Notes: generated by a model not told the origin, from the letters alone. Counted from the stretch's first letter, positions 26,335 through 36,073 are shown. The stretch: DNA of 64,000 nt from Rhizobium rhododendri (GCF_007000325.2 NZ_CP117267.1:1178001-1242000), one strand, 5' to 3'. Numbers and translations are program-made.

Positions 26335-27522
26335 TCAGTTATCCTGCCGCTCGCCCTTTCGGAAGGGGCTGTGCTCGGCAAGGATCTCGCCCATCTGCTC
26401 CACCTCCTGCCGCTCGCGCTCCAGATAGTCGCCGACGGCCCGACGGAGGCCGGGATGGGCGATGAAATGTGCCGAGTGTGTGGTGACGGGCAGGTAGCCG
26501 CGCGCCAGCTTGTGCTCTCCCTGTGCTCCCGCTTCGACCCGCTGCAGCCCCTTGGCAAGCGCGAAATCGATGGCCTGGTGGTAGCAGACCTCGAAATGCA
26601 GGAAGGGGTGATCCTCGATGCAGCCCCAATGGCGGCCGTAGAGCGCATCGCCGCCGATGAAGTTGATGGCGCCGGCAACATAGCGGCCGTCGCGCTTGGC
26701 CATGATCAGCAGGATGTCGTCGGCCATCCGTTCGCCGATCAGCGAGTAGAATTTGCGGGTGAGGTAGGGCCGGCCCCATTTGCGGCTGCCGGTGTCCATG
26801 TAGAAGGCAAAGAACTGATTCCAGATATCCTCGGTGAGGTCCTTGCCGGTCAGCCAGTCGATGGTGATGCCGCCTTCGAGTGCCGCCCGCCGTTCTTTCT
26901 TCAGCCCCTTGCGCTTGCGCGAGGCGAGCGTTTCGAGAAACGCATCGTGGTTTGCATAGCCATTGTTGATGAAGTGAAACTGCTGGTCGGTGCGGTGAAG
27001 GTAGCCATCCGTCTCGAACAGTTCCACCTCGGCTTTCGGCAGGAACGTGATGTGTGCCGACGAAATACCGATCTGCCGCGTGACTTCCTTGAGGCCCTCG
27101 GCCAGTGCCGGCTGCAGCATGTCGCGATCATGGCCTTCGGCCACCAGCAGCCGTGGCCCGGTTGCCGGCGTAAAGGGCACCGCGCATTGCAGCTTGGGAT
27201 AATAGGAACCGCCGGCCCGCTCGAAAGCATCGGCCCAACCCTGGTCGAAGACGTATTCGCCCTGGCTATGGTTTTTCAGATATCCGGCGACGGCGCCGAG
27301 CAAGGTGCCATCTGGTTTTTCCAGCAAAAGATGGTGCCCGAGCCAGCCCGTCCTCTCGGTCGCCGACCCGGATTCCTCCAGTGACGAGAGATAGGCATGC
27401 GACACGAAGGGATTGTAGGGCAGGATGCTGCCGGACCGCGAGGCCCCGGCAAGCCGGGACCAACTCTCCGGAGAGATGGATTTGAACGACTGTTCGGCGC
27501 GAAAGATCAGTTCATCTGTCAT
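26335..27522 (-). CDS. GNAT/FemAB-like acyltransferase (peptidogalycan biosynthesis family)
   Basis: A 395-residue protein of the COG3146/PF04339 family, a double GNAT-fold related to FemAB aminoacyl transferases. Landmarks are YNPFVSHAYLSSLEESGS, VFDQGWADAFERAGGSYYPK, RKRKGLKKERR and the C-terminal GRHWGCIEDHPFLHFEVCYH followed by EAGAQGEHKLARGY. No signal or membrane helix. The biochemical role is unproven; transfer of an acyl or aminoacyl group to an envelope precursor is a guess from the fold. ATG 27522 overlaps the end of the GDPD gene by 11 bases, indicating coupling. Confidence 0.82.
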   Translation of the reverse strand: MTDELIFRAEQSFKSISPESWSRLAGASRSGSILPYNPFVSHAYLSSLEESGSATERTGWLGHHLLLEKPDGTLLGAVAGYLKNHSQGEYVFDQGWADAFERAGGSYYPKLQCAVPFTPATGPRLLVAEGHDRDMLQPALAEGLKEVTRQIGISSAHITFLPKAEVELFETDGYLHRTDQQFHFINNGYANHDAFLETLASRKRKGLKKERRAALEGGITIDWLTGKDLTEDIWNQFFAFYMDTGSRKWGRPYLTRKFYSLIGERMADDILLIMAKRDGRYVAGAINFIGGDALYGRHWGCIEDHPFLHFEVCYHQAIDFALAKGLQRVEAGAQGEHKLARGYLPVTTHSAHFIAHPGLRRAVGDYLERERQEVEQMGEILAEHSPFRKGERQDN

Positions 27523-28249
27523 GGATGAGGATAGGGCTTTCCCTGGGGTCAAAACCTTCGAAGGTCATCTGGTCGGCGTTGGCGAGCGTACGCTTGATTC
27601 CCGCCTCGTCGCGCACGGTCCAGGTGATGACCGGTATGCCGCGCTGGCGCTGCGCCGTCACGAAATCGTTCGGCAGGTCGCCGTGAAAATACGAGATGAA
27701 GTCTAGACCCAGTTGCATGGCTTCGTCATGGGCAAAAAACGTCTCAGGCTTGAAACCATCGGCGGTGAGGCCAACCGGGTAGGGCGGCTTCAGCGCCTTC
27801 AGATCCTTGAGCAGCCAGTGATCGAAGCTCATCAGTGCGACATGGCCCTTGTAACCTTCGAGAACCTCGAGCACGGTCTCGGCGAAACCTGCATCCTCGC
27901 CCGCCTTGCCTTTCAGTTCGAGTACCAGCGGCACCTTCCCGTCGCAGAGCTGCAGCAGCTGTTTAAGCGTTGGGATGCGGTCTTTTGTGCCTCCGACCGA
28001 GAGCAGACCGAGTTCCTGCGAACTGCGGTCGCGCAGCGCGCCCGGCAGGTTGCCGAGCCGCTGCAGGTCGTCGTCGTGGAAGACCACCGGGACGCCGTCG
28101 GCGGCGTAGTGCAGGTCGCACTCGATCGCAAACCCGGCCTCGATAGCACGGGAGAATGCCGAAAGCGTATTCTCCCAGACAGTCTTGTTCATGTCGTGAT
28201 ACCCGCGATGGGCAACCGGTTGCGCGGTGAGCCAGGCGATCTCGCTCAT
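27512..28249 (-). CDS. Glycerophosphodiester phosphodiesterase
   Basis: Hydrolyses glycerophosphodiesters to glycerol-3-phosphate and an alcohol. 245 residues forming a GDPD TIM barrel without signal peptide, hence cytoplasmic. Active-site segments are VAHRGYHDMNKTVWENTL (His-Arg), AIECDLHYAADGVPVVFHDD (Glu, Asp, His) and LVLELKGK. The C-terminal VITWTVRDE completes the barrel. It overlaps RidA by 4 bases (ATGA) and the FemAB-like gene by 11 bases, so the block is tightly coupled. The same window carries a glycerol-3-phosphate importer gene (ugpB), which could share substrates. Confidence 0.92.
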   Translation of the reverse strand: MSEIAWLTAQPVAHRGYHDMNKTVWENTLSAFSRAIEAGFAIECDLHYAADGVPVVFHDDDLQRLGNLPGALRDRSSQELGLLSVGGTKDRIPTLKQLLQLCDGKVPLVLELKGKAGEDAGFAETVLEVLEGYKGHVALMSFDHWLLKDLKALKPPYPVGLTADGFKPETFFAHDEAMQLGLDFISYFHGDLPNDFVTAQRQRGIPVITWTVRDEAGIKRTLANADQMTFEGFDPRESPILIHDR

Positions 28250-28716
28250 TCGCCGATTTCCATGATGGCATCGATTTCGACGGCGGCGTTGAACGGCAAG
28301 GCAGCCATGCCGACGGCTGCGCGGGCATGCTTGCCGGCATCGCCGAGCACGGTTGCCAGCAGGTTGGAGGCACCGTTGATGACAAGGTGCTGCTCGCCGA
28401 ACTCAGGGACGGAGGCGACAAAGCCGTTGAGCTTGATCAGCCGCTTGATACGGCCGAGATCGCCGCCGAGGGCAGCACTCGCCTGCGACAGGATATTGAT
28501 GGCGCAAAGCTCCGCCGCCCGCTGACCGGTGGCGACATCGACGTTTCGGCCGAGATGACCGGTGACGGCGACCTTGCCGTTTTCCATCGGCAACTGGCCC
28601 GATATGGTAAGCATGTTGCCGCTGATGACGTAGGGAACATAGTTGGCGGCTGGCGCTGCCGCCTGGGGCAGGGTGATGCCCAGCTGGCTCAGGCGGGCAT
28701 TGATCTCGTCGGACAT
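28246..28716 (-). CDS. RidA/YjgF-family protein
   Basis: A 156-residue protein of the Rid family; the long form with an N-terminal DEINARLSQLGITLPQAAAP is the YjgF_endoribonc type. RidA proteins deaminate reactive enamine/imine intermediates. The conserved Arg lies in KHARAAVGMAALPFNAAVEI, and SGQLPMENGK matches the family start. ATG 28716 is preceded by GGGAGACGAAA. It is the first gene of the minus-strand block and is divergent from eipB. Confidence 0.92.
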   Translation of the reverse strand: MSDEINARLSQLGITLPQAAAPAANYVPYVISGNMLTISGQLPMENGKVAVTGHLGRNVDVATGQRAAELCAINILSQASAALGGDLGRIKRLIKLNGFVASVPEFGEQHLVINGASNLLATVLGDAGKHARAAVGMAALPFNAAVEIDAIMEIGE

Positions 28717-28851
28717 TTTCGTCTCCCGTTTGTTGTAACTTCGTCAAAAATCCGTCATCAAGGCTCAATCCGCGCAATGTGCGGGCGCTTGCCTTTGTTT
28801 AACCGAAAGCGTTCTTATAACATCGTGTGCGAGTCCAACAGGAGATAATGC

Positions 28852-29682
28852 ATGTTCCGTTCGAGTCTTGCCGCGGTTCTCCTTGGCAGTACAGGCGCTC
28901 TTTGCCTGTCTTTTGCAACGGCGCAGGCAGCCGGTCCGAGCGGGCTGGTGGCCCATCGTGCGATCTACGATCTCGAACTCAAGGATGCCACGGATCGCTC
29001 CGGTATCGCCGGCATGTACGGTCGCATGGTCTATGAATTCACCGGTTCTGACTGCTCCGGCTTCACCACCAATTTCCGGTTCGTGACCCAGATCGACACC
29101 GGCGACGCGACCCGCATGAGCGACCAGCAGACGACGACCTTCGAGGACCTGACCAAGCGGATCTTCAAGTTCGAGACCAAGTCGTTTACCGACGACGCAC
29201 TGGACAAGGATGTCCGTGGCGCCGCCGCCGACAGCGCCAAGGGCGTCAAGGTCGATCTGGCGCAGCCGTCTGCCAAGCAGATCGATCTGGCCGAGAGCCG
29301 CTTCCCGACCGAGCATATGCTGGACATCATCCACAACGCCAAGCTCGGCAAGACCTTCTTTGAGGCCCACGTGTTCGACGGGTCGGACGATGGCGATCGC
29401 TCGCTGGCCGCAACCACCGTGGTCGGCAAGGCTGAAACGCCCAAGGCCGGCGACACAACGGACGCCGACAAGGCGGGTGCCTTTGCTAAGACGCCGTTCT
29501 GGCCTGTGACGGTCGCATACTTCAACGAGAAGGCCCATGGAGACGCCACGCCCGTCTACCGCATGTCATTCAAGCTCTACGAAAACGGCATCACCCGCGA
29601 CCTGACGATGGACTATGGCGATTTCGTTTTGACTGGAAAGTTGACCAAGCTCGAAATGCTGGACGCCAAAGCCTGCAAGTAG
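28852..29682 (+). CDS. eipB: EipB-family envelope integrity protein (DUF1849)
   Basis: Periplasmic beta-spiral protein; its Brucella homologue EipB maintains cell envelope integrity. 276 residues with a signal peptide (1-27, LLGSTGALCLSFATAQA). The mature protein begins AGPSGLVAHRAIYDLELKDA. It has the two conserved Cys, in GSDCSG and in the C-terminal KACK, which form a disulfide in the Brucella protein. MSDQQTTTFEDL and DGDRSLAATTVVGKAE are further family landmarks. ATG 28852 follows AACAGGAGATAATGC. It is divergent from ridA and stands alone before rpsB. Confidence 0.9.
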   Translation: MFRSSLAAVLLGSTGALCLSFATAQAAGPSGLVAHRAIYDLELKDATDRSGIAGMYGRMVYEFTGSDCSGFTTNFRFVTQIDTGDATRMSDQQTTTFEDLTKRIFKFETKSFTDDALDKDVRGAAADSAKGVKVDLAQPSAKQIDLAESRFPTEHMLDIIHNAKLGKTFFEAHVFDGSDDGDRSLAATTVVGKAETPKAGDTTDADKAGAFAKTPFWPVTVAYFNEKAHGDATPVYRMSFKLYENGITRDLTMDYGDFVLTGKLTKLEMLDAKACK

Positions 29683-29730
29683 GCCTTTGGCATGCGAGGT
29701 CCTGGGCTAGCGTAATTTTAACGACACTGC

Positions 29731-29759
29731 TTGCCTTTCTGCTCTGGGAAGAGTATGGG
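29731..29759 (+). promoter_or_regulatory. Candidate sigma70 promoter of rpsB
   Basis: TTGCCT (29731-29736) and TATGGG (29754-29759) with a 17-base spacer. The start site would be near 29766, giving a leader of about 120 bases before rpsB. Confidence 0.45.
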
Positions 29760-29790
29760 CACCTCATTCCACACGTGAGGCAAGGGATTG

Positions 29791-29809
29791 TCCGGGAGAA
29801 ATCCGGACC
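29791..29809 (+). promoter_or_regulatory. Hairpin in the rpsB leader
   Basis: GTCCGG-GAGAAAT-CCGGAC, a perfect 6-bp inverted repeat within the predicted 5' leader. Ribosomal protein S2 operons are often autoregulated through leader structures; a function here is inferred only. Confidence 0.4.
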
Positions 29810-29885
29810 GTTCCACCCGGTGGTATCTTCCTAGAAGATGCTGTTCGCCTTGCGGAGGTTCAACCGGATAAGGAGTAACCCAGGC

Positions 29886-30665
29886 ATGGCATTGCCCGAT
29901 TTTTCTATGCGCCAGCTTCTCGAAGCCGGCGTTCACTTCGGCCACCAGACACACCGCTGGAACCCAAAGATGAAGCCATACATCTTTGGCGACCGCAGCA
30001 ACATCCACATCATCGACCTTCAGCAGACCGTTCCTTTGCTCAGCCGCGCCCTGCAGGTTGTCAGCGACACCGTTGCCCGTGGCGGCCGCGTCCTGTTCGT
30101 CGGCACCAAGCGCCAGGCGTCTGAAATCATCGCTGACAGCGCGAAGCGTTCTGCTCAGTATTACGTTAACTCGCGTTGGCTCGGCGGCATGATGACGAAC
30201 TGGAAGACCATCTCCAATTCGATCCAGCGCCTTCGCAAGCTCGACGAAATCCTCAACGGCGACGCCCAGGGCTTCACCAAGAAGGAACGCCTCAACCTTG
30301 AGCGTGAACGCGAAAAGCTGGACAAGGCTCTCGGCGGTATCCGCGACATGGGCGGCACACCTGACCTGATGTTCATCATCGACACCAACAAGGAAAAGAT
30401 TGCCATCGACGAAGCAAAGCGTCTCGGCATCCCGGTTGTTGCGATCATCGACTCGAACTGCGATCCGGATCAGATCGATTATCCGATACCGGGCAACGAC
30501 GACGCCTCGCGCGCCATCTCGCTCTATTGCGAACTGATCTCGCGCGCTGCCATCGACGGCATCGCCCGTCAGCAGGGCTCGTCCGGCCGCGATCTCGGCG
30601 CTGCTTTCGAAGCACCGCTCGAGCCGACCCTGGAAGAAGAAGTTGCTCCTGCTCCGCAGGCTTGA
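29886..30665 (+). CDS. rpsB: 30S ribosomal protein S2
   Basis: Small-subunit ribosomal protein of 259 residues that joins late in 30S assembly. It has the family start [20 protein letters not shown], then [20 protein letters not shown] and [15 protein letters not shown]. The C-terminal tail is acidic and Pro/Ala-rich ([15 protein letters not shown]). ATG 29886 follows AGGAGTAACCCAGGC; the upstream in-frame ATG at 29838 lacks a site. rpsB-tsf-pyrH-frr is the classic conserved order. Confidence 0.98.
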   Translation: MALPDFSMRQLLEAGVHFGHQTHRWNPKMKPYIFGDRSNIHIIDLQQTVPLLSRALQVVSDTVARGGRVLFVGTKRQASEIIADSAKRSAQYYVNSRWLGGMMTNWKTISNSIQRLRKLDEILNGDAQGFTKKERLNLEREREKLDKALGGIRDMGGTPDLMFIIDTNKEKIAIDEAKRLGIPVVAIIDSNCDPDQIDYPIPGNDDASRAISLYCELISRAAIDGIARQQGSSGRDLGAAFEAPLEPTLEEEVAPAPQA

Positions 30666-30673
30666 TTGACCAA

Positions 30674-30757
30674 GCGGCAGGCGGATGAAAATCTGCCTGG
30701 CCGCGACTGAAATTCAGATAAGGCCGTTGGTGACTTGAGCAAGTTTCAGCGGCCTTA
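30674..30757 (+). promoter_or_regulatory. Two hairpins between rpsB and tsf
   Basis: The first hairpin is 30674-30704 (CAGGCGGAT-GAAA-ATCTGCCTG with a GCGG/CCGC base). The second pairs AAGGCCG near 30720 with CGGCCTT near 30751-30757. Neither has a long T run, so partial termination or processing that sets the rpsB to tsf ratio is more likely than full termination. Confidence 0.5.
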
Positions 30758-30933
30758 CCTGTTTCAGGCGAAGGCATTCGGCGTAGATCCACCGATTGCT
30801 ATCGTTTGAAAATCATTCCGTGTGGCGCGCTTTCATAACGCTGTCATGCATAGGGGTACATTTCGTCCCTCAAACCGGGTGCCGCGCCGGCTGATGCCGT
30901 CAGCGCACCATACCAACCGACAAGAGGCAAATA

Positions 30934-31860
30934 ATGGCTGAAATCACGGCTGCACTGGTAAAGGAACTGCGCGAAAAGAGCGGCGCAGGCATGATGGACT
31001 GCAAGAAGGCACTCACCGAGACCGCCGGCGACATGGAAGCCGCGATCGACTGGCTGCGCGCCAAGGGCATCTCCAAGGCTGACAAGAAGTCTGGCCGCAC
31101 GGCTGCCGAAGGCCTCATCGGCGTTGCCAGCGCCGGCACATCGGCCGTTGTCGTCGAAGTCAACTCCGAAACCGACTTCGTTGCCCGCAACGATGCCTTC
31201 CAGGGTATCGTCCGCAACATCGCCAAGGTCGCCCTGACGACCGACGGTTCGGTCGAAGCCGTTGCCGCTGCGACCTATCCAGATTCTGAGAAGTCCGTCG
31301 CCGACACCATCAAGGATGCCATCGGGACGATCGGCGAGAACATGAATCTGCGTCGCACGGTTCTGCTGTCGGTCAAGTCGGGCGTCGTCTCGACCTACAT
31401 CCACAATGCAGTCTCCGACGGCCTCGGCAAGCTCGGCGTTCTCGTTGCGCTGGAATCGACCGGTGACAAGGATGCGCTGAATGCCATCGGTCGCCAGGTT
31501 GCCATGCACATCGCTGCCACGGCACCGCTCGCCCTGCGTCCTGAAGACGTCGATGCTGCTGTTGCTGAACGCGAACGCAACGTGTTCATCGAACAGGCTC
31601 GCGAATCCGGCAAGCCGGAAGCCATCATCGAAAAGATGGTCGATGGCCGCATGCGCAAGTTCTTCGAGGAAGTCGCTCTTCTGTCGCAGGCTTTCGTCAT
31701 CAATCCTGACCTGACGGTCGGCGCTGCCATCAAGGAAGCCGAAAAGGCAGTCGGCGCGCCGATCGAGATCACCGGCATGGCACGCCTCCTGCTCGGCGAT
31801 GGCGTCGAGAAGGAAGAGACTGACTTCGCAGCTGAAGTCGCTGCCGTCGCCAAGGGCTGA
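30934..31860 (+). CDS. tsf: Elongation factor Ts
   Basis: Guanine nucleotide exchange factor that regenerates EF-Tu-GTP. 308 residues, normal length. The N-terminal UBA-like domain has [20 protein letters not shown], and the core has the conserved [13 protein letters not shown] that contacts EF-Tu. The C-terminal [10 protein letters not shown] is typical. ATG 30934 follows AAGAGGCAAATA. It lies 268 bases after rpsB, separated by hairpins. Confidence 0.98.
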   Translation: MAEITAALVKELREKSGAGMMDCKKALTETAGDMEAAIDWLRAKGISKADKKSGRTAAEGLIGVASAGTSAVVVEVNSETDFVARNDAFQGIVRNIAKVALTTDGSVEAVAAATYPDSEKSVADTIKDAIGTIGENMNLRRTVLLSVKSGVVSTYIHNAVSDGLGKLGVLVALESTGDKDALNAIGRQVAMHIAATAPLALRPEDVDAAVAERERNVFIEQARESGKPEAIIEKMVDGRMRKFFEEVALLSQAFVINPDLTVGAAIKEAEKAVGAPIEITGMARLLLGDGVEKEETDFAAEVAAVAKG

Positions 31861-31890
31861 TCGTCGGTCTGCTTACTGCGGGAAAACCAG

Positions 31891-31918
31891 AGGGCATCGC
31901 GTGACAACGCGATGCCCT
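31891..31918 (+). terminator. Perfect hairpin between tsf and pyrH
   Basis: AGGGCATCGCGT-GACA-ACGCGATGCCCT, a perfect 12-bp stem 30 bases after the tsf stop. There is no immediate T run (a TTTTT lies 12 bases further on), so it is either a partial terminator or an RNA stabiliser. Confidence 0.6.
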
Positions 31919-31958
31919 TCGTGTATCCGGCTTTTTACGATCAATCTTAGGAGCAACC

Positions 31959-32678
31959 ATGTCCGAGCCGATTTACAAGCGCGTCTTGCTGAAGGCGTCT
32001 GGTGAAGCTCTGATGGGGACACAGGGCTTTGGCATCGATGTCGAAGTTGCCGACCGGATTGCCTCAGACATTGCCGAAGCCTGCCACATGGGCGTCGAAG
32101 TCGGCGTGGTTGTCGGCGGCGGAAACATCTTTCGCGGCGTCGCCGTGGCCTCCAAAGGCGGTGACCGCGTCACCGGCGACCACATGGGTATGCTGGGAAC
32201 CGTCATCAACGCGCTGGCGCTGGCGACTTCCTTGCGCAAGCTTGGAATCGACACCGTGGTGCTGTCAGCTATCGCCATGCCTGAAATCTGCGAGAGCTTT
32301 TCGCAGCGCGCCACGCTCTATCATCTGTCGCTCGGCCGCGTCGTGATTTTTGCTGGTGGCACCGGCAATCCGTTCTTCACCACCGATTCGGCTGCTGCCT
32401 TGCGCGCGGCGGAAATGGGCGCCCAGGCGATCTTCAAGGGCACGCAGGTCGACGGCATCTATTCGGCCGATCCGAAGAAGGTGCCGGACGCTACCCGTTT
32501 CGAACATCTGACCCACAGCCAGGTGCTGGAAAAGGGTCTGGCCGTGATGGATGTCGCCGCCGTCGCACTGGCGCGCGAGAATTCCATCCCGATCATAGTA
32601 TTTTCGATCCATGAAAAGGGCGGTTTCGCCCAGATTTTGACCGGCGGCGGCTACAAGACCGTCGTATCCGACAACTGA
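31959..32678 (+). CDS. pyrH: UMP kinase
   Basis: Phosphorylates UMP to UDP, the step feeding pyrimidine nucleotides and UDP-sugars. 239 residues of the amino acid kinase fold. Landmarks are RVLLKASGEALMG, VVVGGGNIFRG and FAGGTGNPFFTTDSAAALRA, with VDGIYSADPKK near the ATP site. ATG 31959 follows TAGGAGCAACC. frr is 51 bases downstream. Confidence 0.97.
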   Translation: MSEPIYKRVLLKASGEALMGTQGFGIDVEVADRIASDIAEACHMGVEVGVVVGGGNIFRGVAVASKGGDRVTGDHMGMLGTVINALALATSLRKLGIDTVVLSAIAMPEICESFSQRATLYHLSLGRVVIFAGGTGNPFFTTDSAAALRAAEMGAQAIFKGTQVDGIYSADPKKVPDATRFEHLTHSQVLEKGLAVMDVAAVALARENSIPIIVFSIHEKGGFAQILTGGGYKTVVSDN

Positions 32679-32729
32679 CGATCTCATGGCGTCGTGGATC
32701 GACGCCGCATTGACGACGGGAGTAAAGAC

Positions 32730-33290
32730 ATGAGTGGCAACACCGACCTCAACGAAATCAAGCGCCGAATGGACGGCGCGATTTCCGCCTTCAAGGGCGA
32801 CATCGCCTCGCTGCGCACCGGCCGTGCGTCGGCAAACATCCTCGATCCGGTAACGGTCGATGCATACGGTTCGCGCGTGCCGCTGAACCAGGTCGCCAAC
32901 ATCACCATTCCGGAACCCCGCATGCTCTCAGTCTCTGTCTGGGACAAGTCCATGGTGAGCGCCGTCGATCGCGCCATTCGCGAATCCAACCTCGGCCTGA
33001 ACCCGATCATGGATGGCCAGAACCTGCGCATTCCGCTGCCGGAACTCAACGAGGAGCGTCGCCGCTCGCTGGTCAAGGTTGCCCACGAATATGCCGAGAA
33101 GGCCAAGGTTGCGATTCGCAACGTCCGCCGCGATGGCATGGATGGCCTGAAGAAGGCCGAAAAGGACGGGGCTCTCGGCCAGGACGAAACCCGCGCCAAA
33201 TCGGACCGCGTGCAGAAGATGACGGATGACTCGATTTCCGACATCGACCGCTTGCTCATCGATAAGGAAAAGGAAATCATGCAGGTTTAG
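32730..33290 (+). CDS. frr: Ribosome recycling factor
   Basis: Splits the post-termination ribosome together with EF-G. 186 residues, normal length. The family signature is [21 protein letters not shown], and the C-terminal half has [23 protein letters not shown] 32730 follows CGGGAGTAAAGAC. The open frame extends 12 codons upstream without a ribosome site. Confidence 0.97.
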   Translation: MSGNTDLNEIKRRMDGAISAFKGDIASLRTGRASANILDPVTVDAYGSRVPLNQVANITIPEPRMLSVSVWDKSMVSAVDRAIRESNLGLNPIMDGQNLRIPLPELNEERRRSLVKVAHEYAEKAKVAIRNVRRDGMDGLKKAEKDGALGQDETRAKSDRVQKMTDDSISDIDRLLIDKEKEIMQV

Positions 33291-33334
33291 GTCTGCACGA
33301 ACCAGCGTCCTGCCGTCGAACGAACTGGATACCC

Positions 33335-34081
33335 ATGTCAGAGTCTAGCCTTATGGTAGTCCCCGAGCACGTCGCCATCATCATGGACGGCAACGGCCGC
33401 TGGGCCAGTGCGCGCGGCCTGCCGCGCACCATGGGGCATCGCAAGGGCGTCGACGCAGTCCGCGAGACCGTGCGCGCTGCTGGCGATGTTGGTATCAAGT
33501 ACCTGACGCTGTTCGCATTTTCTTCGGAAAACTGGCGCCGCCCAGAGGCCGAGGTCACGGACCTGCTTGGGCTTCTGAAGGCATTCATCCGTCGCGACCT
33601 CAGCGAGTTACACCGGCAGAATGTCCGCATCCGCGTTATCGGCGATCGCCAGAACCTGCGGGGCGACATCCTGCCGCTGTTGATCGAAGCCGAAGAGACA
33701 ACCAAGAATAACACAGCGCTGACGCTGGTCATCGCCTTCAATTATGGCTCCCGCGACGAAATCGCCCGCGCCGTTGTCAGTCTTGCCAAGGATGTCGAGG
33801 CGGGACGCTTGCGGCCGCAGGATATTACGGCGGCACTGATCGACGGGCGGCTGGATACGGCCGGAATTCCCGACCCTGACCTCATCATCCGCACCAGCGG
33901 CGAGGAGCGGCTCTCCAACTTCCTGCTCTGGCAGGCTGCCTATTCCGAGTTCATGTTTGTGCCGGACTACTGGCCGGATTTCAGCCGCGCCCTGTTCCTG
34001 TCCGCACTCGAGCGCTACGCCGCCCGTGATCGCCGCTTCGGGGCCCTGTCGGCCAAGCCGACCGCCGCCGTGGGTCTCTAA
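33335..34081 (+). CDS. uppS: Isoprenyl transferase (undecaprenyl diphosphate synthase)
   Basis: Cis-prenyltransferase that makes the C55 undecaprenyl diphosphate carrier for peptidoglycan and O-antigen. 248 residues. The catalytic MDGNGRWA (Asp18) is followed by [32 protein letters not shown] and the C-terminal [19 protein letters not shown]. It is directly followed by cdsA with no gap. Confidence 0.97.
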   Translation: MSESSLMVVPEHVAIIMDGNGRWASARGLPRTMGHRKGVDAVRETVRAAGDVGIKYLTLFAFSSENWRRPEAEVTDLLGLLKAFIRRDLSELHRQNVRIRVIGDRQNLRGDILPLLIEAEETTKNNTALTLVIAFNYGSRDEIARAVVSLAKDVEAGRLRPQDITAALIDGRLDTAGIPDPDLIIRTSGEERLSNFLLWQAAYSEFMFVPDYWPDFSRALFLSALERYAARDRRFGALSAKPTAAVGL

Positions 34082-34915
34082 ATGAGCCGCGAACTCAGGC
34101 TTCGAATTATATCGGGCGTCGTCATGGCAGTCGTGGTCCTGTTGGCCACCTGGCACGGCGGCTCGGCGTTCCGGCTGCTGGCATCGGTCATAGGGCTCCT
34201 CATCTACTACGAGTGGTCGACCATCACCGGCCTGCGAGATCGCGACTTTCCGGGAGCTGCCCTAGGCTGGCTCGCGGTCGTCGTCATTGTCATCGCCACG
34301 CTGGCGCGAGAATCGGTCTATGCGGTCGGCGCGCTGCTGCTTTTCACGGTCCTCGGCATGGGCCTCGTTGCGGCCCGAAAAAAAAGCTGGTGGTTGCCGG
34401 CCGGCATCGTCTACGCGGGCCTGACGGTCATCGCCATGTCGGAAATCCGCGACGACGACTTCCTCGGCTTCGTATTGATGCTGTTCATTTTTGCGACCGT
34501 CTGGGCAACCGACATCCTTGCCTACTTCGTCGGCCGCGCGCTGCGTGGGCCGAAGTTTGCGCCGCGCATTTCCCCCGGCAAGACGTGGTCCGGAGCCGCA
34601 GGCGGCACTCTTGCGGCTGTGATCATAGGCCCGGCAGTCGTCTGGTGCTTCTTCCCCGGCACAGGGCTCCGGGTGGTACTGGTGGCTCTCCTGCTGTCGG
34701 TCTGCAGCCAGGCTGGCGACCTCTTCGAGTCCTTCATCAAGCGTCGTTTCGGCGTCAAGGACTCCGGCCATATCATTCCCGGACATGGTGGCGTGATGGA
34801 TCGTGCCGACGGCCTCGTTTTCGCTTGTTTTGCAGGCTTCTTGTTGGCTATCGTGCTGTCGTTGATGGCGGGAGGCGAGATGTCGTCCTTGGGCGGCGTA
34901 TTGCTGGGTGTCTGA
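34082..34915 (+). CDS. cdsA: Phosphatidate cytidylyltransferase
   Basis: Integral inner-membrane enzyme that makes CDP-diacylglycerol, the precursor of all membrane phospholipids. 277 residues with about eight helices. The CDS signature is complete: SFIKRRFGVKDSGHIIPGHG followed by GVMDRADGL. ATG 34082 immediately follows the uppS stop, so translation is coupled. rseP begins 24 bases after the stop. Confidence 0.96.
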   Translation: MSRELRLRIISGVVMAVVVLLATWHGGSAFRLLASVIGLLIYYEWSTITGLRDRDFPGAALGWLAVVVIVIATLARESVYAVGALLLFTVLGMGLVAARKKSWWLPAGIVYAGLTVIAMSEIRDDDFLGFVLMLFIFATVWATDILAYFVGRALRGPKFAPRISPGKTWSGAAGGTLAAVIIGPAVVWCFFPGTGLRVVLVALLLSVCSQAGDLFESFIKRRFGVKDSGHIIPGHGGVMDRADGLVFACFAGFLLAIVLSLMAGGEMSSLGGVLLGV

Positions 34916-34939
34916 AATCAAAACATACAGGATACGTTC

Positions 34940-36073
34940 ATGGGCAGCATAATGAGCATCGTCAGCTTCCTCGTAGGCTACATCCTGCCCTTCGTGCTGG
35001 TGCTATCGCTGCTGGTGTTCGTCCATGAGATGGGCCACTACCTCGTCGGCCGATGGTCCGGCATCCGCATCCTGGCATTCTCCGTCGGGTTCGGCCCGGA
35101 GATTGCCGGCTATACGGACAGCCACGGCACCCGCTGGAAACTCTCGGCAATCCCGCTCGGCGGCTATGTAAAATTCTTCGGTGACCAGGACGCCTCCAGC
35201 AAGCCGGACATCGATGCGGTCTACGCCATGAGCGAGGCCGAACGTGCCCAGTCCTTCGTCGGTGCCGCGCTCTGGAAGCGTGCCGCCACGGTGGCAGCTG
35301 GTCCCATTGCCAATTTTATTCTGGCGATTGCCATCTTCTCCGTCCTGTTTGCCATATACGGCCGCCAGGTTGCCGACCCTGTGGTAGCTGAGGTCAAGCC
35401 GGATAGCGCGGCCGCCCAGGCGGGGATCGAGCCAGGCGACCTCCTTGTGGCAATTGACGGCGACAAGGTCACGACATTCGACGACGTTCGCCGCTATGTC
35501 AGCATCCGCCCGGGCCGCAACATTGTCGTGACCGTCGAACGGCGTGGCGAAAAACGCGACTTCCCGATGGTTCCGCTTTCGACCGTCATGACCGACCAGT
35601 TCGGCAACAAGATGGAAGTCGGCATCATCGGCATCGTCACCAACCAGGAGATGGGCCATTTTCGCAAGGAAAGCTTCACACCACTCGGCGCAGTGGCCGA
35701 AGGTGTGAGGCAGACGGGGCACATCGTCACCGGAACGTTCGAATATATCGGCAATCTTCTTGGCGGCTACATGAAGGCGGATCAGCTCGGCGGCCCCATC
35801 CGCGTCGCCCAGGCCTCCGGCCAGATGGCGTCGCTGGGTATTGCAGCCGTGCTACAGTTGGCTGCCGTTCTGTCGGTTTCCATTGGGTTGTTGAACCTAA
35901 TGCCTGTACCGGTACTTGATGGCGGCCACCTGATGTTCTATGCGATTGAGGCGGTAAGGGGAAAACCGCTTGGGGCCGGCGCGCAGGATGTCGCTTTCCG
36001 CATCGGTTTGTTCATGGTGTTGTCGTTGATGGTTTTCGCAACCTGGAACGATATCAGCGCCCTGATCGGATGA
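34940..36073 (+). CDS. rseP: RseP-type site-2 membrane metalloprotease
   Basis: Zinc intramembrane protease that cleaves anti-sigma factors and leftover signal peptides. 377 residues with four helices. The zinc site HEMGH is at residues 29-33, one PDZ domain lies at about 125-205 (AEVKPDSAAAQAGIEPGDLL), and the second zinc motif NLMPVPVLDGGHL is at about 318-330. This is the single-PDZ form typical of alphaproteobacteria. ATG 34940 follows CAGGATACGTTC; ATG 34952 is a less likely alternative. Its place just before bamA is conserved. Confidence 0.95.
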   Translation: MGSIMSIVSFLVGYILPFVLVLSLLVFVHEMGHYLVGRWSGIRILAFSVGFGPEIAGYTDSHGTRWKLSAIPLGGYVKFFGDQDASSKPDIDAVYAMSEAERAQSFVGAALWKRAATVAAGPIANFILAIAIFSVLFAIYGRQVADPVVAEVKPDSAAAQAGIEPGDLLVAIDGDKVTTFDDVRRYVSIRPGRNIVVTVERRGEKRDFPMVPLSTVMTDQFGNKMEVGIIGIVTNQEMGHFRKESFTPLGAVAEGVRQTGHIVTGTFEYIGNLLGGYMKADQLGGPIRVAQASGQMASLGIAAVLQLAAVLSVSIGLLNLMPVPVLDGGHLMFYAIEAVRGKPLGAGAQDVAFRIGLFMVLSLMVFATWNDISALIG

